From positions 868,001 through 932,000 of the forward strand of contig CP054183.1 of the NCBI GenBank assembly GCA_015709695.1: a DNA stretch of 64,000 bases, written 5' to 3'. The notes beneath the pieces are model-generated. The model saw only the letters and a program-made list of their open reading frames with translations, made no database searches and was not told where the DNA came from. Positions 19,471 through 28,500 of this stretch are shown one piece after another. Position 1 is the stretch's first letter. Every line of letters starts with the position of its first letter. This DNA comes from Gammaproteobacteria bacterium. Lineage in GTDB: Bacteria > Pseudomonadota > Gammaproteobacteria > Steroidobacterales > GCA-2729495. The position numbers and the translations under genes were made by a program.

Positions 19471-20258
19471 CGACGCTGGTGTTCGACATCGAGACGATTC
19501 CCGACGTGGCGCTGGGCAGGCGGCTGTACAACCTCGACGGCATCGACGATGCCGATGTCGCCAAGGCCATGGCCTTCCAGCAGATGCAGGCCGTCGGCAG
19601 CGAGTTCCTGCCGCTGTACCAGCAGCGCATCGTCGCCATCTCCGTCGTGCTCCGCCGCCAGGACGAGCTGAAGGTCTGGAGCCTCGGCAGCCCGGACAGC
19701 GACGAGCGGGAGCTGGTGCGCCGCTTCTTCGACGGCATCGACCGCTACACGCCGGAGCTGGTGTCCTGGAATGGCGCCGGCTTCGACCTGCCGGTGCTGC
19801 ACTACCGGGCGCTGCTGCACGGGATCGTTTCGCACCGCTACTGGGATGTCGGCGACGAGGACCGCGAGTTCCGCTACAACAACTACCTCGGCCGCTTCCA
19901 CTGGCGACACATCGATCTCATGGACGTGCTGTCGGGCTTCCAGGGCCGCGGCCGCGCGGGACTCGATGCCATCTCGGTGATGCTCGGCTTCCCGGGAAAG
20001 CTGGGCATGGAAGGCGGCAAGGTCTGGGAGGCCTGGCAGGCCGGGCGCATCGGCGAGATCCGCGACTACTGCGAGACCGACGTCGTCAACACCTACCTGG
20101 TCTACCTGCGTTTCCAGCACATCCGCGGCCTGCTCGACGAGGCTGGGCTGGAGCGCGAGCTCGCCCGGGTGCGCGACCTGCTCGCCGCATCCGGCCAGCC
20201 GCACCTCGCCCGGTTCCTGGCGGCCTGGCGCGAGGCCACGCCAGCGGCGGGCGGCTGA
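19467..20258 (+). CDS. PolB-like 3'-5' exonuclease family protein
   Basis: 263 aa of the DnaQ-like superfamily. Exo I is FDIETIP (residues 6-12, with D and E ligands), Exo II is SWNGAGFDLPVLHYRA, and Exo III is YCETDVVNTYLVYLRF. This matches the predicted 3'-5' exonucleases related to the proofreading domain of DNA polymerase B (PF10108). The physiological role is not established. It is coupled to acpS by a 4-nt overlap, and rlmD starts 5 nt after its stop. Confidence 0.85.
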   Translation: MTTLVFDIETIPDVALGRRLYNLDGIDDADVAKAMAFQQMQAVGSEFLPLYQQRIVAISVVLRRQDELKVWSLGSPDSDERELVRRFFDGIDRYTPELVSWNGAGFDLPVLHYRALLHGIVSHRYWDVGDEDREFRYNNYLGRFHWRHIDLMDVLSGFQGRGRAGLDAISVMLGFPGKLGMEGGKVWEAWQAGRIGEIRDYCETDVVNTYLVYLRFQHIRGLLDEAGLERELARVRDLLAASGQPHLARFLAAWREATPAAGG

Positions 20259-20263
20259 CGGCG

Positions 20264-21613
20264 ATGGGTGGTCGCCGGGCGTTCCGCAGGCTGCAGCACG
20301 CGGCAGCGGAGACGGGTGTCATCCAGGACATGACCATCGAGGGTCAGGGTGTGGTCAGCGTCGATGGCAAGCGCGTCTTCATCGATGGCGCGATCGACGG
20401 CGAGGCCGTGAGCTTCCGGCGGCTGCGCGCACATCGCAACTACGACGAAGCCGAGCTCCTGGCGATCGATGCGCCCGCGACGCAGCGGGTGGAACCAGCC
20501 TGCCGCTATTTCGGCACCTGCGGCGGATGCAGCCTGCAGCACCTGTCGCCGGCGGCACAGCTGGCGCTGAAGGAGCGCACGCTGGTCGAGGGCCTCAGGC
20601 GCATCGGCCAGGTCACGCCGGGCCGGCTGATGCCGGCGGTCACCGGACCGGCCTGGGGCTATCGCCGTCGCGCCCGCCTTGGCGCACGCTACGTCGACGG
20701 CAAGGGGCGCGTGCTGGTGGGGTTCTCCGAGCGTCATGGCTCATGGGTCACCGACATGCGGCACTGCGAGGTGCTGCACCCGGCGCTGGCCGCGCTGGTC
20801 GGCCCGCTCGCGGACCTGATCGGCGGCCTGTCCATCCGCCAGCGGATTCCGCAGGTCGAGGCGGTGGTCGCCGACAACGCGACGGCACTGGTGTTCCGCG
20901 TGCTGGAGCCGCCGGACCCCGCGGACCTGGACATGCTGCGTGCCTTCCGTCAGCGGCACGGCCTGCGCCTGCTGCTGCAGACCGGTGGCCCGGATTCTCT
21001 GCAACCCCTGGACATGGAGCAGGATGGCGGAGACCTCTGGTACGGGATCGCGGACTCGGGTCTGCGCATGGGCTTCGGCCCCACCGATTTCATCCAGGTC
21101 AACAGCGCGATCAACGACAGCATGATCCGCCTGGCCGTGGAATTGCTGGCCCTCGGGCCCGGCATGCGCCTGCTCGACTTGTACTGCGGCATCGGCAATT
21201 TCACCCTGCCGCTGGCGCAAAGGGCCGGCGAGGTGCTGGGCGTGGAGGGCGCGGCGCCGATGGTGACGCGGGCGCGGGACAACGCCCGGCGGAACGGCAT
21301 CGGCAACGCGACCTTCGCCCTGGCCGACCTGTCGACGGCCGATGGTGCCATCCCCTGGGCCGGGCAGGCGTTCGACGCCGCATTGCTGGACCCGCCACGG
21401 GCTGGAGCGGCCGCCATCATCGAGCCGCTGGCGCGGACCGGTGTCCGGCGCATCCTCTACGTGTCCTGTCATCCCGGGACGCTGGCCCGGGATGCAGGCA
21501 CACTGGTGCACGGGCACGGCTATCGCCTGGCCGCGGCCGGCATCCTCGACATGTTTCCCTCCACCAGCCACGTCGAATCCGTGGCACTGTTCGAACGCGA
21601 GCGAGTCCCGTGA
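20264..21613 (+). CDS. rlmD: 23S rRNA (uracil-1939-C5)-methyltransferase
   Basis: 449 aa RumA-type enzyme. An N-terminal TRAM domain (MTIEGQGVVSVDGKRVF) precedes 4Fe-4S ligands C80, C86, C89 and C168. The SAM-binding LYCGIGNF motif, the DPPRAGA motif and the nucleophile cysteine in YVSCHPGT are present. The position-specific assignment (U1939 versus U747) is by similarity to RlmD in length and motif spacing. The next gene overlaps its stop by 4 nt. Confidence 0.9.
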   Translation: MGGRRAFRRLQHAAAETGVIQDMTIEGQGVVSVDGKRVFIDGAIDGEAVSFRRLRAHRNYDEAELLAIDAPATQRVEPACRYFGTCGGCSLQHLSPAAQLALKERTLVEGLRRIGQVTPGRLMPAVTGPAWGYRRRARLGARYVDGKGRVLVGFSERHGSWVTDMRHCEVLHPALAALVGPLADLIGGLSIRQRIPQVEAVVADNATALVFRVLEPPDPADLDMLRAFRQRHGLRLLLQTGGPDSLQPLDMEQDGGDLWYGIADSGLRMGFGPTDFIQVNSAINDSMIRLAVELLALGPGMRLLDLYCGIGNFTLPLAQRAGEVLGVEGAAPMVTRARDNARRNGIGNATFALADLSTADGAIPWAGQAFDAALLDPPRAGAAAIIEPLARTGVRRILYVSCHPGTLARDAGTLVHGHGYRLAAAGILDMFPSTSHVESVALFERERVP

Positions 21614-22089
21614 TCCGCCTGCGCATCATCCTCACCGAGCAACGTCTGGAAGTGCTCGACGGCGGACAGGGCCGCTCCGGCTATCCGGTATCGACATCCC
21701 GCTTCGGTCCTGGCGAGCGGCAGGGCAGCGGCTGCACGCCACGTGGCCGCCACATCGTGCGCGCCCGCATCGGTGCGGGGCTGCCTGCCGCGGCGGTGCT
21801 CCGCGGGCGCCGGCCGACGGGCGAGGTGTGGACGCCGGCACTCGCCGCGGGGCAGCCGGGGCGCGACTGGATCCTCAGCCGCATCCTCTGGCTGTCGGGC
21901 GTCGAGCCCGGCCGCAACCGCCTCGGCGAGGTCGATACCATGCGCCGCTACATCTATATCCATGGCACGCCGGACAGCGAGCCCATGGGCGTGCCTTTTT
22001 CCCATGGCTGCATCAGAATGCGCAATGCGGATGTCATCGAATTGTTCGACCGGGTCGACGCAGGGACCGAAGTGGACATCGTGCCCTGA
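21610..22089 (+). CDS. Cytosolic YkuD-domain protein (L,D-carboxypeptidase-like)
   Basis: 159 aa, essentially one YkuD catalytic domain. The signature runs from YIHGTPDSEP to FSHGCIRMRNADV, with the catalytic cysteine at C134. There is no signal peptide, no membrane segment and no LysM domain, so unlike ordinary L,D-transpeptidases it should remain in the cytosol. The GTG start overlaps the rlmD stop, leaving no hidden leader, and nagZ follows 30 nt later. From the family I infer a peptidoglycan-recycling role like the signal-less Acinetobacter LdtK/ElsL, which trims tetrapeptides. Annotation pipelines would probably label it simply L,D-transpeptidase. Confidence 0.8.
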   Translation: MIRLRIILTEQRLEVLDGGQGRSGYPVSTSRFGPGERQGSGCTPRGRHIVRARIGAGLPAAAVLRGRRPTGEVWTPALAAGQPGRDWILSRILWLSGVEPGRNRLGEVDTMRRYIYIHGTPDSEPMGVPFSHGCIRMRNADVIELFDRVDAGTEVDIVP

Positions 22090-22119
22090 CCGCCGCAGCC
22101 TGGCGAGGCGCGTGGCTGC

Positions 22120-23169
22120 ATGACACTCGGACCCCTGATGATCGACGTCCAGGGCCTGGCCCTGACGGATGAGGAGCGCACCCGCCTGGCCGATCCGCTG
22201 GTGGGCGGCGTGATTCTTTTCTCGCGCAATTTCCAGGACCGCGAGCAGCTGCGGGCCCTCACGGCCAGCATCCGCGCGGTGCGGCACCCGGCCCCGCTGA
22301 TCGCCGTGGATCAGGAAGGTGGCCGCGTGCAGCGCTTCCGCAGCGGTTTTACCGCCCTGCCTGCCCTGCGCTGGCTCGGGCACGAGTACGAGCAGGATAC
22401 CGACCGTGCGCGCCATCTCGCCTTCGCCTGCGGCTGGATCATGGCCGCCGAGCTGGTCGAGGATGGTGTCGATTTCAGCTTCGCGCCCTGTGTGGACATC
22501 GATTGGGGCGTGAGCGGCGTCATCGGTGATCGCGCCCTGCACCGCGACCCGGAGGCCGTGGCCAGCCTGGCGCTCTCCTACATGCAGGGCATGCGCTCGG
22601 CAGGCATGGCGGCGGTCGCCAAGCACTTTCCCGGTCATGGCGCCGTGGCCGCGGACTCCCACCATGAACTGCCGGTGGACCGCCGCTCCCTGGTCGAGAT
22701 CGAGGAGGACATGTCGCCGTACCGGCGGCTGATCGACCACGGCCTCGGCGGTGTCATGGTCGCCCATATCCGCTTCCCGCGTGTCGATGCGCGCATTGCC
22801 AGCCTTTCACCGCTGTGGCTGAAGGGCCAGCTCCGGCGACGGCTCGGCTTCCAGGGCGTGATCTTCACCGACGACATGAGCATGGCGGGTGCAGCGGCGG
22901 GCGGCAGTGCATCCGCACGCGTGCGCCAGGCGCTGGAGGCGGGCGCGGACATGGCACTGGTGTGCAACGATCCGGCTGCCGCAGCCGGAGTGCTCCGGGA
23001 TCTCGCCGGCTTCAGTGATCCGGCCGCGCACGCCAGGCTGGTGGCGATGCGGGCCCGGCCGCAGCAAGGCCTGGAGACGCCGGCACTGCGCGAACGCGGC
23101 GAGTGGAAGCAGGCCACGGCGCAACTGGCGGCTGCACTGGGCCGTCCACCGCTCGAGCTGCATGGCTGA
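22120..23169 (+). CDS. nagZ: Beta-N-acetylhexosaminidase NagZ
   Basis: Cytosolic glycoside hydrolase family 3 enzyme that removes GlcNAc from anhydro-muropeptides during cell-wall recycling. 349 aa, against 341 in E. coli. Signatures: DQEGGRVQRFR, KHFPGHG (near residue 168), the catalytic Asp/His loop in AADSHHELP, and the nucleophile aspartate region FTDDMSM. No signal peptide. Its last 8 nt overlap hpt. Confidence 0.96.
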   Translation: MTLGPLMIDVQGLALTDEERTRLADPLVGGVILFSRNFQDREQLRALTASIRAVRHPAPLIAVDQEGGRVQRFRSGFTALPALRWLGHEYEQDTDRARHLAFACGWIMAAELVEDGVDFSFAPCVDIDWGVSGVIGDRALHRDPEAVASLALSYMQGMRSAGMAAVAKHFPGHGAVAADSHHELPVDRRSLVEIEEDMSPYRRLIDHGLGGVMVAHIRFPRVDARIASLSPLWLKGQLRRRLGFQGVIFTDDMSMAGAAAGGSASARVRQALEAGADMALVCNDPAAAAGVLRDLAGFSDPAAHARLVAMRARPQQGLETPALRERGEWKQATAQLAAALGRPPLELHG

Positions 23170-23719
23170 TCCGCCCATTCACGGTGCGCGGCTGCTGGTT
23201 CCGGCCGCCGAGGTCGAGTGTGCCTGGTCGCGCCTGGCGGCCGGCCTGCAACCGCTGGTGCACGCGGGCGACTGCGTGCTCATCGGCGTCATGGTCGGCG
23301 GCATGATCCCGCTGGTGGAGATCGCGCGACGCCTGGAGGGGGACTTCGTCCTCGACTATTGCCACCTGACACGCTACGGCGACAGCACCACGGGTGGGGA
23401 CATCCGCTGGATCAGCAGGCCACGCCAGCCCCTGCGCGGCAGGGTGGCGGTGCTGGTGGATGACATCTTCGACGCCGGCCACACGCTGGCCGAGTTGCAG
23501 CGCCATTGCCGGGCGGCGGGTGCACGGCAGGTGGTGAGTGCCGTCCTCGCCCGCAAGCGCCATCCGCGACCGGTGGTATCGACGGTGCCCGAGCACATCG
23601 GGCTGGAGATCGGGGACGAATTCGTCTTCGGCTGCGGCATGGATCTCCAGGAACGCTGGCGGCAGCTGCGCGGCGTCTACGCGCTGGCGGATCCCGCCGG
23701 CGATGGCCCCGGACGCTAG
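23162..23719 (+). CDS. hpt: Hypoxanthine-guanine phosphoribosyltransferase
   Basis: Purine salvage enzyme, 185 aa, type I phosphoribosyltransferase fold. The PRPP-binding loop is VLVDDIFDAGHTL (about residues 99-111). The aromatic/acidic C-terminal hood (GDEFVFGCGMDL) suits a purine substrate. The ATG at 23162 overlaps the end of nagZ. I associate the nagZ-hpt pairing with other gammaproteobacteria. Purine preference cannot be read from sequence with certainty. Confidence 0.88.
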   Translation: MADPPIHGARLLVPAAEVECAWSRLAAGLQPLVHAGDCVLIGVMVGGMIPLVEIARRLEGDFVLDYCHLTRYGDSTTGGDIRWISRPRQPLRGRVAVLVDDIFDAGHTLAELQRHCRAAGARQVVSAVLARKRHPRPVVSTVPEHIGLEIGDEFVFGCGMDLQERWRQLRGVYALADPAGDGPGR

Positions 23720-23890
23720 CGCGCTCTTCCCGCCGCAAGCCGGCTTCGCCTGCGTGGCGGTGACCTGCTTCACAGACCCGCTGCACGCCGCTGCCTAAGA
23801 TGCACGCTGGCCCTTATGTCCAGCCGCATCGCCTGCAGGCCGCCCGCCGCAGGCCAGACCGGAATTGCCTGAAGTCCAGTACATATACTG

Positions 23891-24832
23891 ATGAAAGATA
23901 TAGAAAAAAATATCCTCATCCAGGCGCTGGACCAGCTTCCGCTGGGCACACTGATCATCGATGCCCGCCAGGACCACTGGCCTGTCATCTACATGAATTC
24001 CATCATCGGGCAACTCACCGGGCTGGATACCGCGACCCTGGTCGGTTGCCCCTGGCATGGCCTGCTGGTGGATCCGCAGGAACTGGCCCCGCAGCGCGAG
24101 CGCCTGCTCGGCAGTCCCGCCCTGGTGGTGCGCCACCTGCGCCAGCGCTGGCAGTCGCGATCGGGCGAGCCCGTGGACATGGCCCTGCAGGTCTCGCCGC
24201 TGTTCGACCGGCCCGGGCACCCCGCGTATTGGCTGGTGACGCTGGATGCCGAGGCGGCAGCCGGTGATGCCTCCGGCGAGGACACGCTGCGCATGGCCTT
24301 GCGCGATGCCCAGCTCAGACTGCGGCAACTCGATCGCAGCGATGCCATCACCGGCCTCGCCAACCGCCAGGCGTTTCTCGAGGTGGTGCAGCGCGACTGG
24401 TCCGTGGCCAGCCGCGAACAGCGGCGCATCAGCGTGGTCGTCTTCCAGGTCGATGCCCTCGATCGCTACCGCGACCTGTACGGCAAGCATGCCGCGGACT
24501 CCTGCCTGCGCAAGGTGGCCCATGCCATCAGCGGCTCGTTGCGGCGTACCGGGGATGTGGCTGCCCGCGTGGCCGACAACCGCTTCGCGGCGCTGCTCGG
24601 CGGTGGCGAGGAGTCCCAGCTGCGCGAGTTTGCCGGGCAGATCGCCCGCAAGGTCCGCGAACTGGCCATCCATCATCCGCGCTCGCCCAGCGGCCGCTAT
24701 GTCACGGTCTCCGTCGGCCTCGGCAGCGTGGTGCCGGCCTGGGGCAGGAATGACCACGGCCTGTTGCAGCAGGCCGAAGCCGAGGTTGCGCGTCCTTCCA
24801 GCGCATCCGGCGAGGAACGCGGCGTCGGCTGA
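23891..24832 (+). CDS. PAS-GGDEF protein with degenerate active site
   Basis: 313 aa. Residues about 10-120 form a PAS-like domain (LGTLIIDARQ, IYMNSIIGQLTG). A short helical linker leads to a GGDEF-type domain from DAITGLANRQAF (151) onwards. The catalytic signature that should read GGDEF is ADNRF at residues 228-232, and no RxxD inhibitory site is seen upstream of it. The protein is therefore unlikely to make c-di-GMP and may be a sensor or binding protein. The initiation region is strikingly A-rich for this genome and has no Shine-Dalgarno. The 171-nt upstream gap contains no gene that I can support. Confidence 0.85.
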   Translation: MKDIEKNILIQALDQLPLGTLIIDARQDHWPVIYMNSIIGQLTGLDTATLVGCPWHGLLVDPQELAPQRERLLGSPALVVRHLRQRWQSRSGEPVDMALQVSPLFDRPGHPAYWLVTLDAEAAAGDASGEDTLRMALRDAQLRLRQLDRSDAITGLANRQAFLEVVQRDWSVASREQRRISVVVFQVDALDRYRDLYGKHAADSCLRKVAHAISGSLRRTGDVAARVADNRFAALLGGGEESQLREFAGQIARKVRELAIHHPRSPSGRYVTVSVGLGSVVPAWGRNDHGLLQQAEAEVARPSSASGEERGVG

Positions 24833-24844
24833 AGCGGCTTTCCC

Positions 24845-24863
24845 GCACCGCAGCTGGCGGTGC
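24845..24863. terminator. Hairpin between convergent genes
   Basis: A perfect 7-bp stem, GCACCGC (24845-24851) and GCGGTGC (24857-24863), with a 5-nt loop, lies in the 47-nt gap between the convergent GGDEF gene and csiV. It lacks a U-tract, so the terminator assignment is tentative. Confidence 0.45.
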
Positions 24864-24879
24864 AACGCCTGCGCGCGGT

Positions 24880-25542
24880 TCAGGGTTCCTCGTCGGTCGC
24901 CGACGCCGGCGCGGTGTCAGCCGTACCCGCCGGCGACCTGACGGCGAGGATGACGCCGAATCCCGGCTGGTCGAAATACTGGAGCGCATCGCCGCGCAGC
25001 CGGCGCCCCTGCCTGATGTGCCAGACCTGGCCCGCGGCGCCGGATTCGGCCGGCAGCGACAGGTCCAGCAGCGCGTACAGGTAGCGGTCGCGGTAGAGCG
25101 TCACCGTGCCGCCGAGTCCCGCCTGGGCCGCCGCGGCGGGCAGGGTCGTCGGCTGGGCCTGCGCCCGCGGCACGGCTGCCTGCCGCCAGCCGCCGTGGTA
25201 GACGAGTTGATAGGCCGGGCCGCGACGCAGGCGCGCCGCGAGCGACGTCAGCCGCAGTTCGCCCGGATCGAGGCCGGTGGCTGGCACGCCGACGGCGGCG
25301 CCCGGGGCGGGCAGGGCGGGGGCGACAGCCGTGGTGGCCTGACCAGCAGGAACCGGGACCTCCGTCGTGTTGCCGCGCTGGTCGAGGTTGCGGAACACGA
25401 GGATCTCCACTTCATAGGCGCCGCTGTCGTCGGCCGCGACGGCAGCGGAAGGCGCCGCTGCCGCCAGTGCCAGCAACGCCAGCACCGCCGCCGCGGCGTG
25501 ATGGCTGATCGCTGTGGCCATGCGCCATTCCATGCGGGTCAT
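24880..25542 (-). CDS. CsiV-family periplasmic protein
   Basis: 220 aa with an N-terminal signal peptide (hydrophobic run about residues 15-36, AVAA cleavage site). The mature part opens YEVEILVFRN and ends with RRLRGDALQYFDQPGFGVILAV, the pattern of the CsiV family (PF10972). Members bind peptidoglycan in Vibrio and are often encoded beside mfd. The middle is alanine/proline-rich linker. ATG 25542 overlaps the mfd stop (ATGA). Family assignment is by pattern; the role in this organism is unknown. Confidence 0.75.
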   Translation of the reverse strand: MTRMEWRMATAISHHAAAAVLALLALAAAAPSAAVAADDSGAYEVEILVFRNLDQRGNTTEVPVPAGQATTAVAPALPAPGAAVGVPATGLDPGELRLTSLAARLRRGPAYQLVYHGGWRQAAVPRAQAQPTTLPAAAAQAGLGGTVTLYRDRYLYALLDLSLPAESGAAGQVWHIRQGRRLRGDALQYFDQPGFGVILAVRSPAGTADTAPASATDEEP

Positions 25543-28500
25543 GATGCCATGCCGGCTGTCCTGCGGGGAGCGGCGGGGCCTGCCGCCGCGGCGCCGAGCT
25601 GTGCCAGCAGGTGGTCGGCGTAGGCCAGCCGTTCCTCGGTGGTTTCCATGCCGGCGCGGAACGCCAGCCGCTGGCGCGGATCCAGCCGGAACTGCTGCGG
25701 GTCCGACTGGATCAGACGCACCAGCACGGCCGGATCCACGCGGGTGGCGCTGCCGAACTCGACGCTGCCGCCGGTGGCGCCGGCGGCGAGGCGCGCGATG
25801 CCCAGCTCGCGGGCGCGCAGGCGCAGCCCGGCCACGCGCAGCAGGTTGGTGGTTGCGGGGGGCAGCTGGCCGAAGCGGTCGGCGAGCTCGCGCCCCAGCG
25901 CGGCGAGTTCCGCGTCGGAGCCGGCATTGGCGATGCGCTTGTACAGCACCAGCCGCAGGTGGATGTCCGGCAGGTACTCATCGGGCAGCAGCGCCGGGAT
26001 CTGCAGCTCGATCTCCGGACCGCGCGCGCCGTCCTGTGCCGCATCGGCATCGAGGCCATCCTGGAGGGCGCGCACCGTCCGGGCCAGCATCTCGTTGTAG
26101 AGCGCGAAGCCGATCTCCTGGATCTGCCCGCTCTGGTCCTCGCCGAGCAGCTCGCCGGCACCGCGGATTTCCAGGTCGTGGGTCGCCAGCACGAAGCCGG
26201 CACCCAGGTCCTCCAGGGCCTCCATTGCTTCCAGGCGCTGGCGCGCGTCGGCCTGCAGCGCCTCGCGTGGCGGCGCCAGCAGGTAGGCGAAGGCCTGGTG
26301 GTGCGAGCGGCCGACGCGGCCGCGCAGCTGGTGCAGCTGCGCGAGGCCAAACTGCTCGGCATGGTCGATGATGATGGTATTGGCCGATGGCACGTCGAGC
26401 CCGCTCTCGACGATGGCCGTGCAGACCAGGATGTCGAAGCGCCGGTGGTAGAAGTCCAGCATGACCCGTTCCAGCTCGCGCTCGTGCATCTGCCCGTGGG
26501 CCACCTCGATGCGCGCCTCGGGCATGATCTTCGCCAGCTTCTCGCCGATCGTGCGGATGTCCTGGATGCGGTTGTGCACGAAGTAGATCTGGCCGCCACG
26601 CTGCAGCTCGCGCAGGCAGGCCTCGCGGATCAGCTGCGTGCTCCAGGTGCTGAGGAAGGTCCTGATGGCGAGTCGCGACGCCGGTGGCGTGGTGATCAGC
26701 GAGAGCTGGCGCAGGTCGCCCAGGGCCATGTTGAGCGTGCGCGGGATGGGCGTGGCGGTGAGCGTGAGGATGTCGACCTCGGCGCGCAGGCCCTTCAGCT
26801 GCTCCTTGTGGCGCACGCCGAAGCGGTGCTCCTCGTCGATGATCACCAGGCCGAGGTCCTTGAAGGCCACGTCCTTCTGCAGCAGGCGATGGGTGCCGAT
26901 GACGATGTCCACCTGGCCGGCGGCCACGCGCTGCAGCACCTGGCGATGTTCCTGCGGAGTCCTGAAGCGCGACAGCACCTCGACCGTCACCGGCCAGTCC
27001 GCAAAGCGGTCGGCGAAGGTCTCGTGGTGCTGCTGGGCGAGCAGCGTGGTCGGCACCAGCACCGCCACCTGCCGGCCGCTGCCGACGGCGGCAAAGGCGG
27101 CGCGCAGCGCCACCTCGGTCTTGCCGAAGCCCACGTCGCCGCACACCAGGCGGTCCATCGGCGAGGGACTGGCGAGGTCTGCCAGCACGTTGTCGATGGC
27201 CGTCGCCTGGTCCTCGGTGAGTGAAAACGGAAAGCCGGCGGCGAACGCCTCGTAGCCTGCGGCATCCACGCGGGCACTGCGTCCGGGACGGGCGGCGCGG
27301 CGCGAGTACAGGTCGAGTAGTTCGGCGGCGACGTCGCGGATCTTCTCCGCCGCACGGCGCCGCGCTTTCAGCCACTGGTCGGTACCGAGGCGGTGCAGGG
27401 GCGCCATCTCGGGCGCCGCGCCCGTATAGCGCGACACCAGTTCGAGCGAGCTGACCGGCACGTGCAGCCGGTCGCCGCCCGCGTACTCGAGCGTGACGAA
27501 CTCGCCCACGGTGTCGCCGATGGTCATGCGGGTCAGGCCGACATAGCGGCCGACGCCGTGGTCGAGATGGACGACGGGTGCGCCCACGCGCAGGTCGGTG
27601 AGGTCGCCGACGATGCTCTCCGGATCGCGGCCGCGACGACGACGTGTGCGGGAGCGGCTCGCCTGGCCGAAAATTTCCTGCGCGCCGAGGACCGTGATGC
27701 CGGCGCCGGGCAGGTGCATGCCGCGTTCCAGGCCGGCGATCGCCAGGCCGACGCGCCGCGGGCTGGCGAGGAACGCCGCCCAGCCGTCCACGGCATCGGC
27801 AGTTTCGCCCAGGCGCTGCAGCAGGTCCTGCAGCCACTCGCGGCGCCCGGGGGAATCCACGGACAGCAGCAACCGCCCGCCATGCCCGGCAAGGAAGCGG
27901 CCGAGGCGCGCGCCGGGCTCGTCTTCGCGCGGATTGAGCATCAGCGGCGGTGCCGGGGTGGCTGCCAGGGCGACGTCGCCGGGCGCGGCCACCGGATCGG
28001 GCTCGGTTTCCAGCTGCAGCACGGGGAGCGTGCCGAGGCGCCCGAGGTGTTCAGCCGGCGGGCAATACGCTTCCGCGGGCTGCAGCAGCGGGCGCTCGCG
28101 ATCCGAGCCGAGCTGCTCGTGGCGTTCCTCGACCTGTTGCCATCCCTGCTGGAAGAGCTTCCCCGGATCGCCCAGCGCCACCACCAGCGTGTCGGCCGGC
28201 AGGTAGTCCCAGATCGTCGCCGTCCGCTCGAAGAACAGCGGCAGGTAGCTCTCGACGCCGCCGGGCAGCCGCCGTGCGGAAACCTCCCGATAGATCACCG
28301 ACTCGGCCGGGTTGCCCTCGAAGCGCCGGCGATAGCGCTGGCGGAACTGGCGGATGGATTCGGCGTCGTTCGGCAACTCGCGGGCCGGCATGGTGTCCAC
28401 GGCGTCGAGCGGCGCGGCGGAAAGCTGCGTGTCGGGATCGAAGCTGCGGATCGACTCGACGCTGTCATCGAGGAAATCCACCCGCACCGGGAATTCGTAG

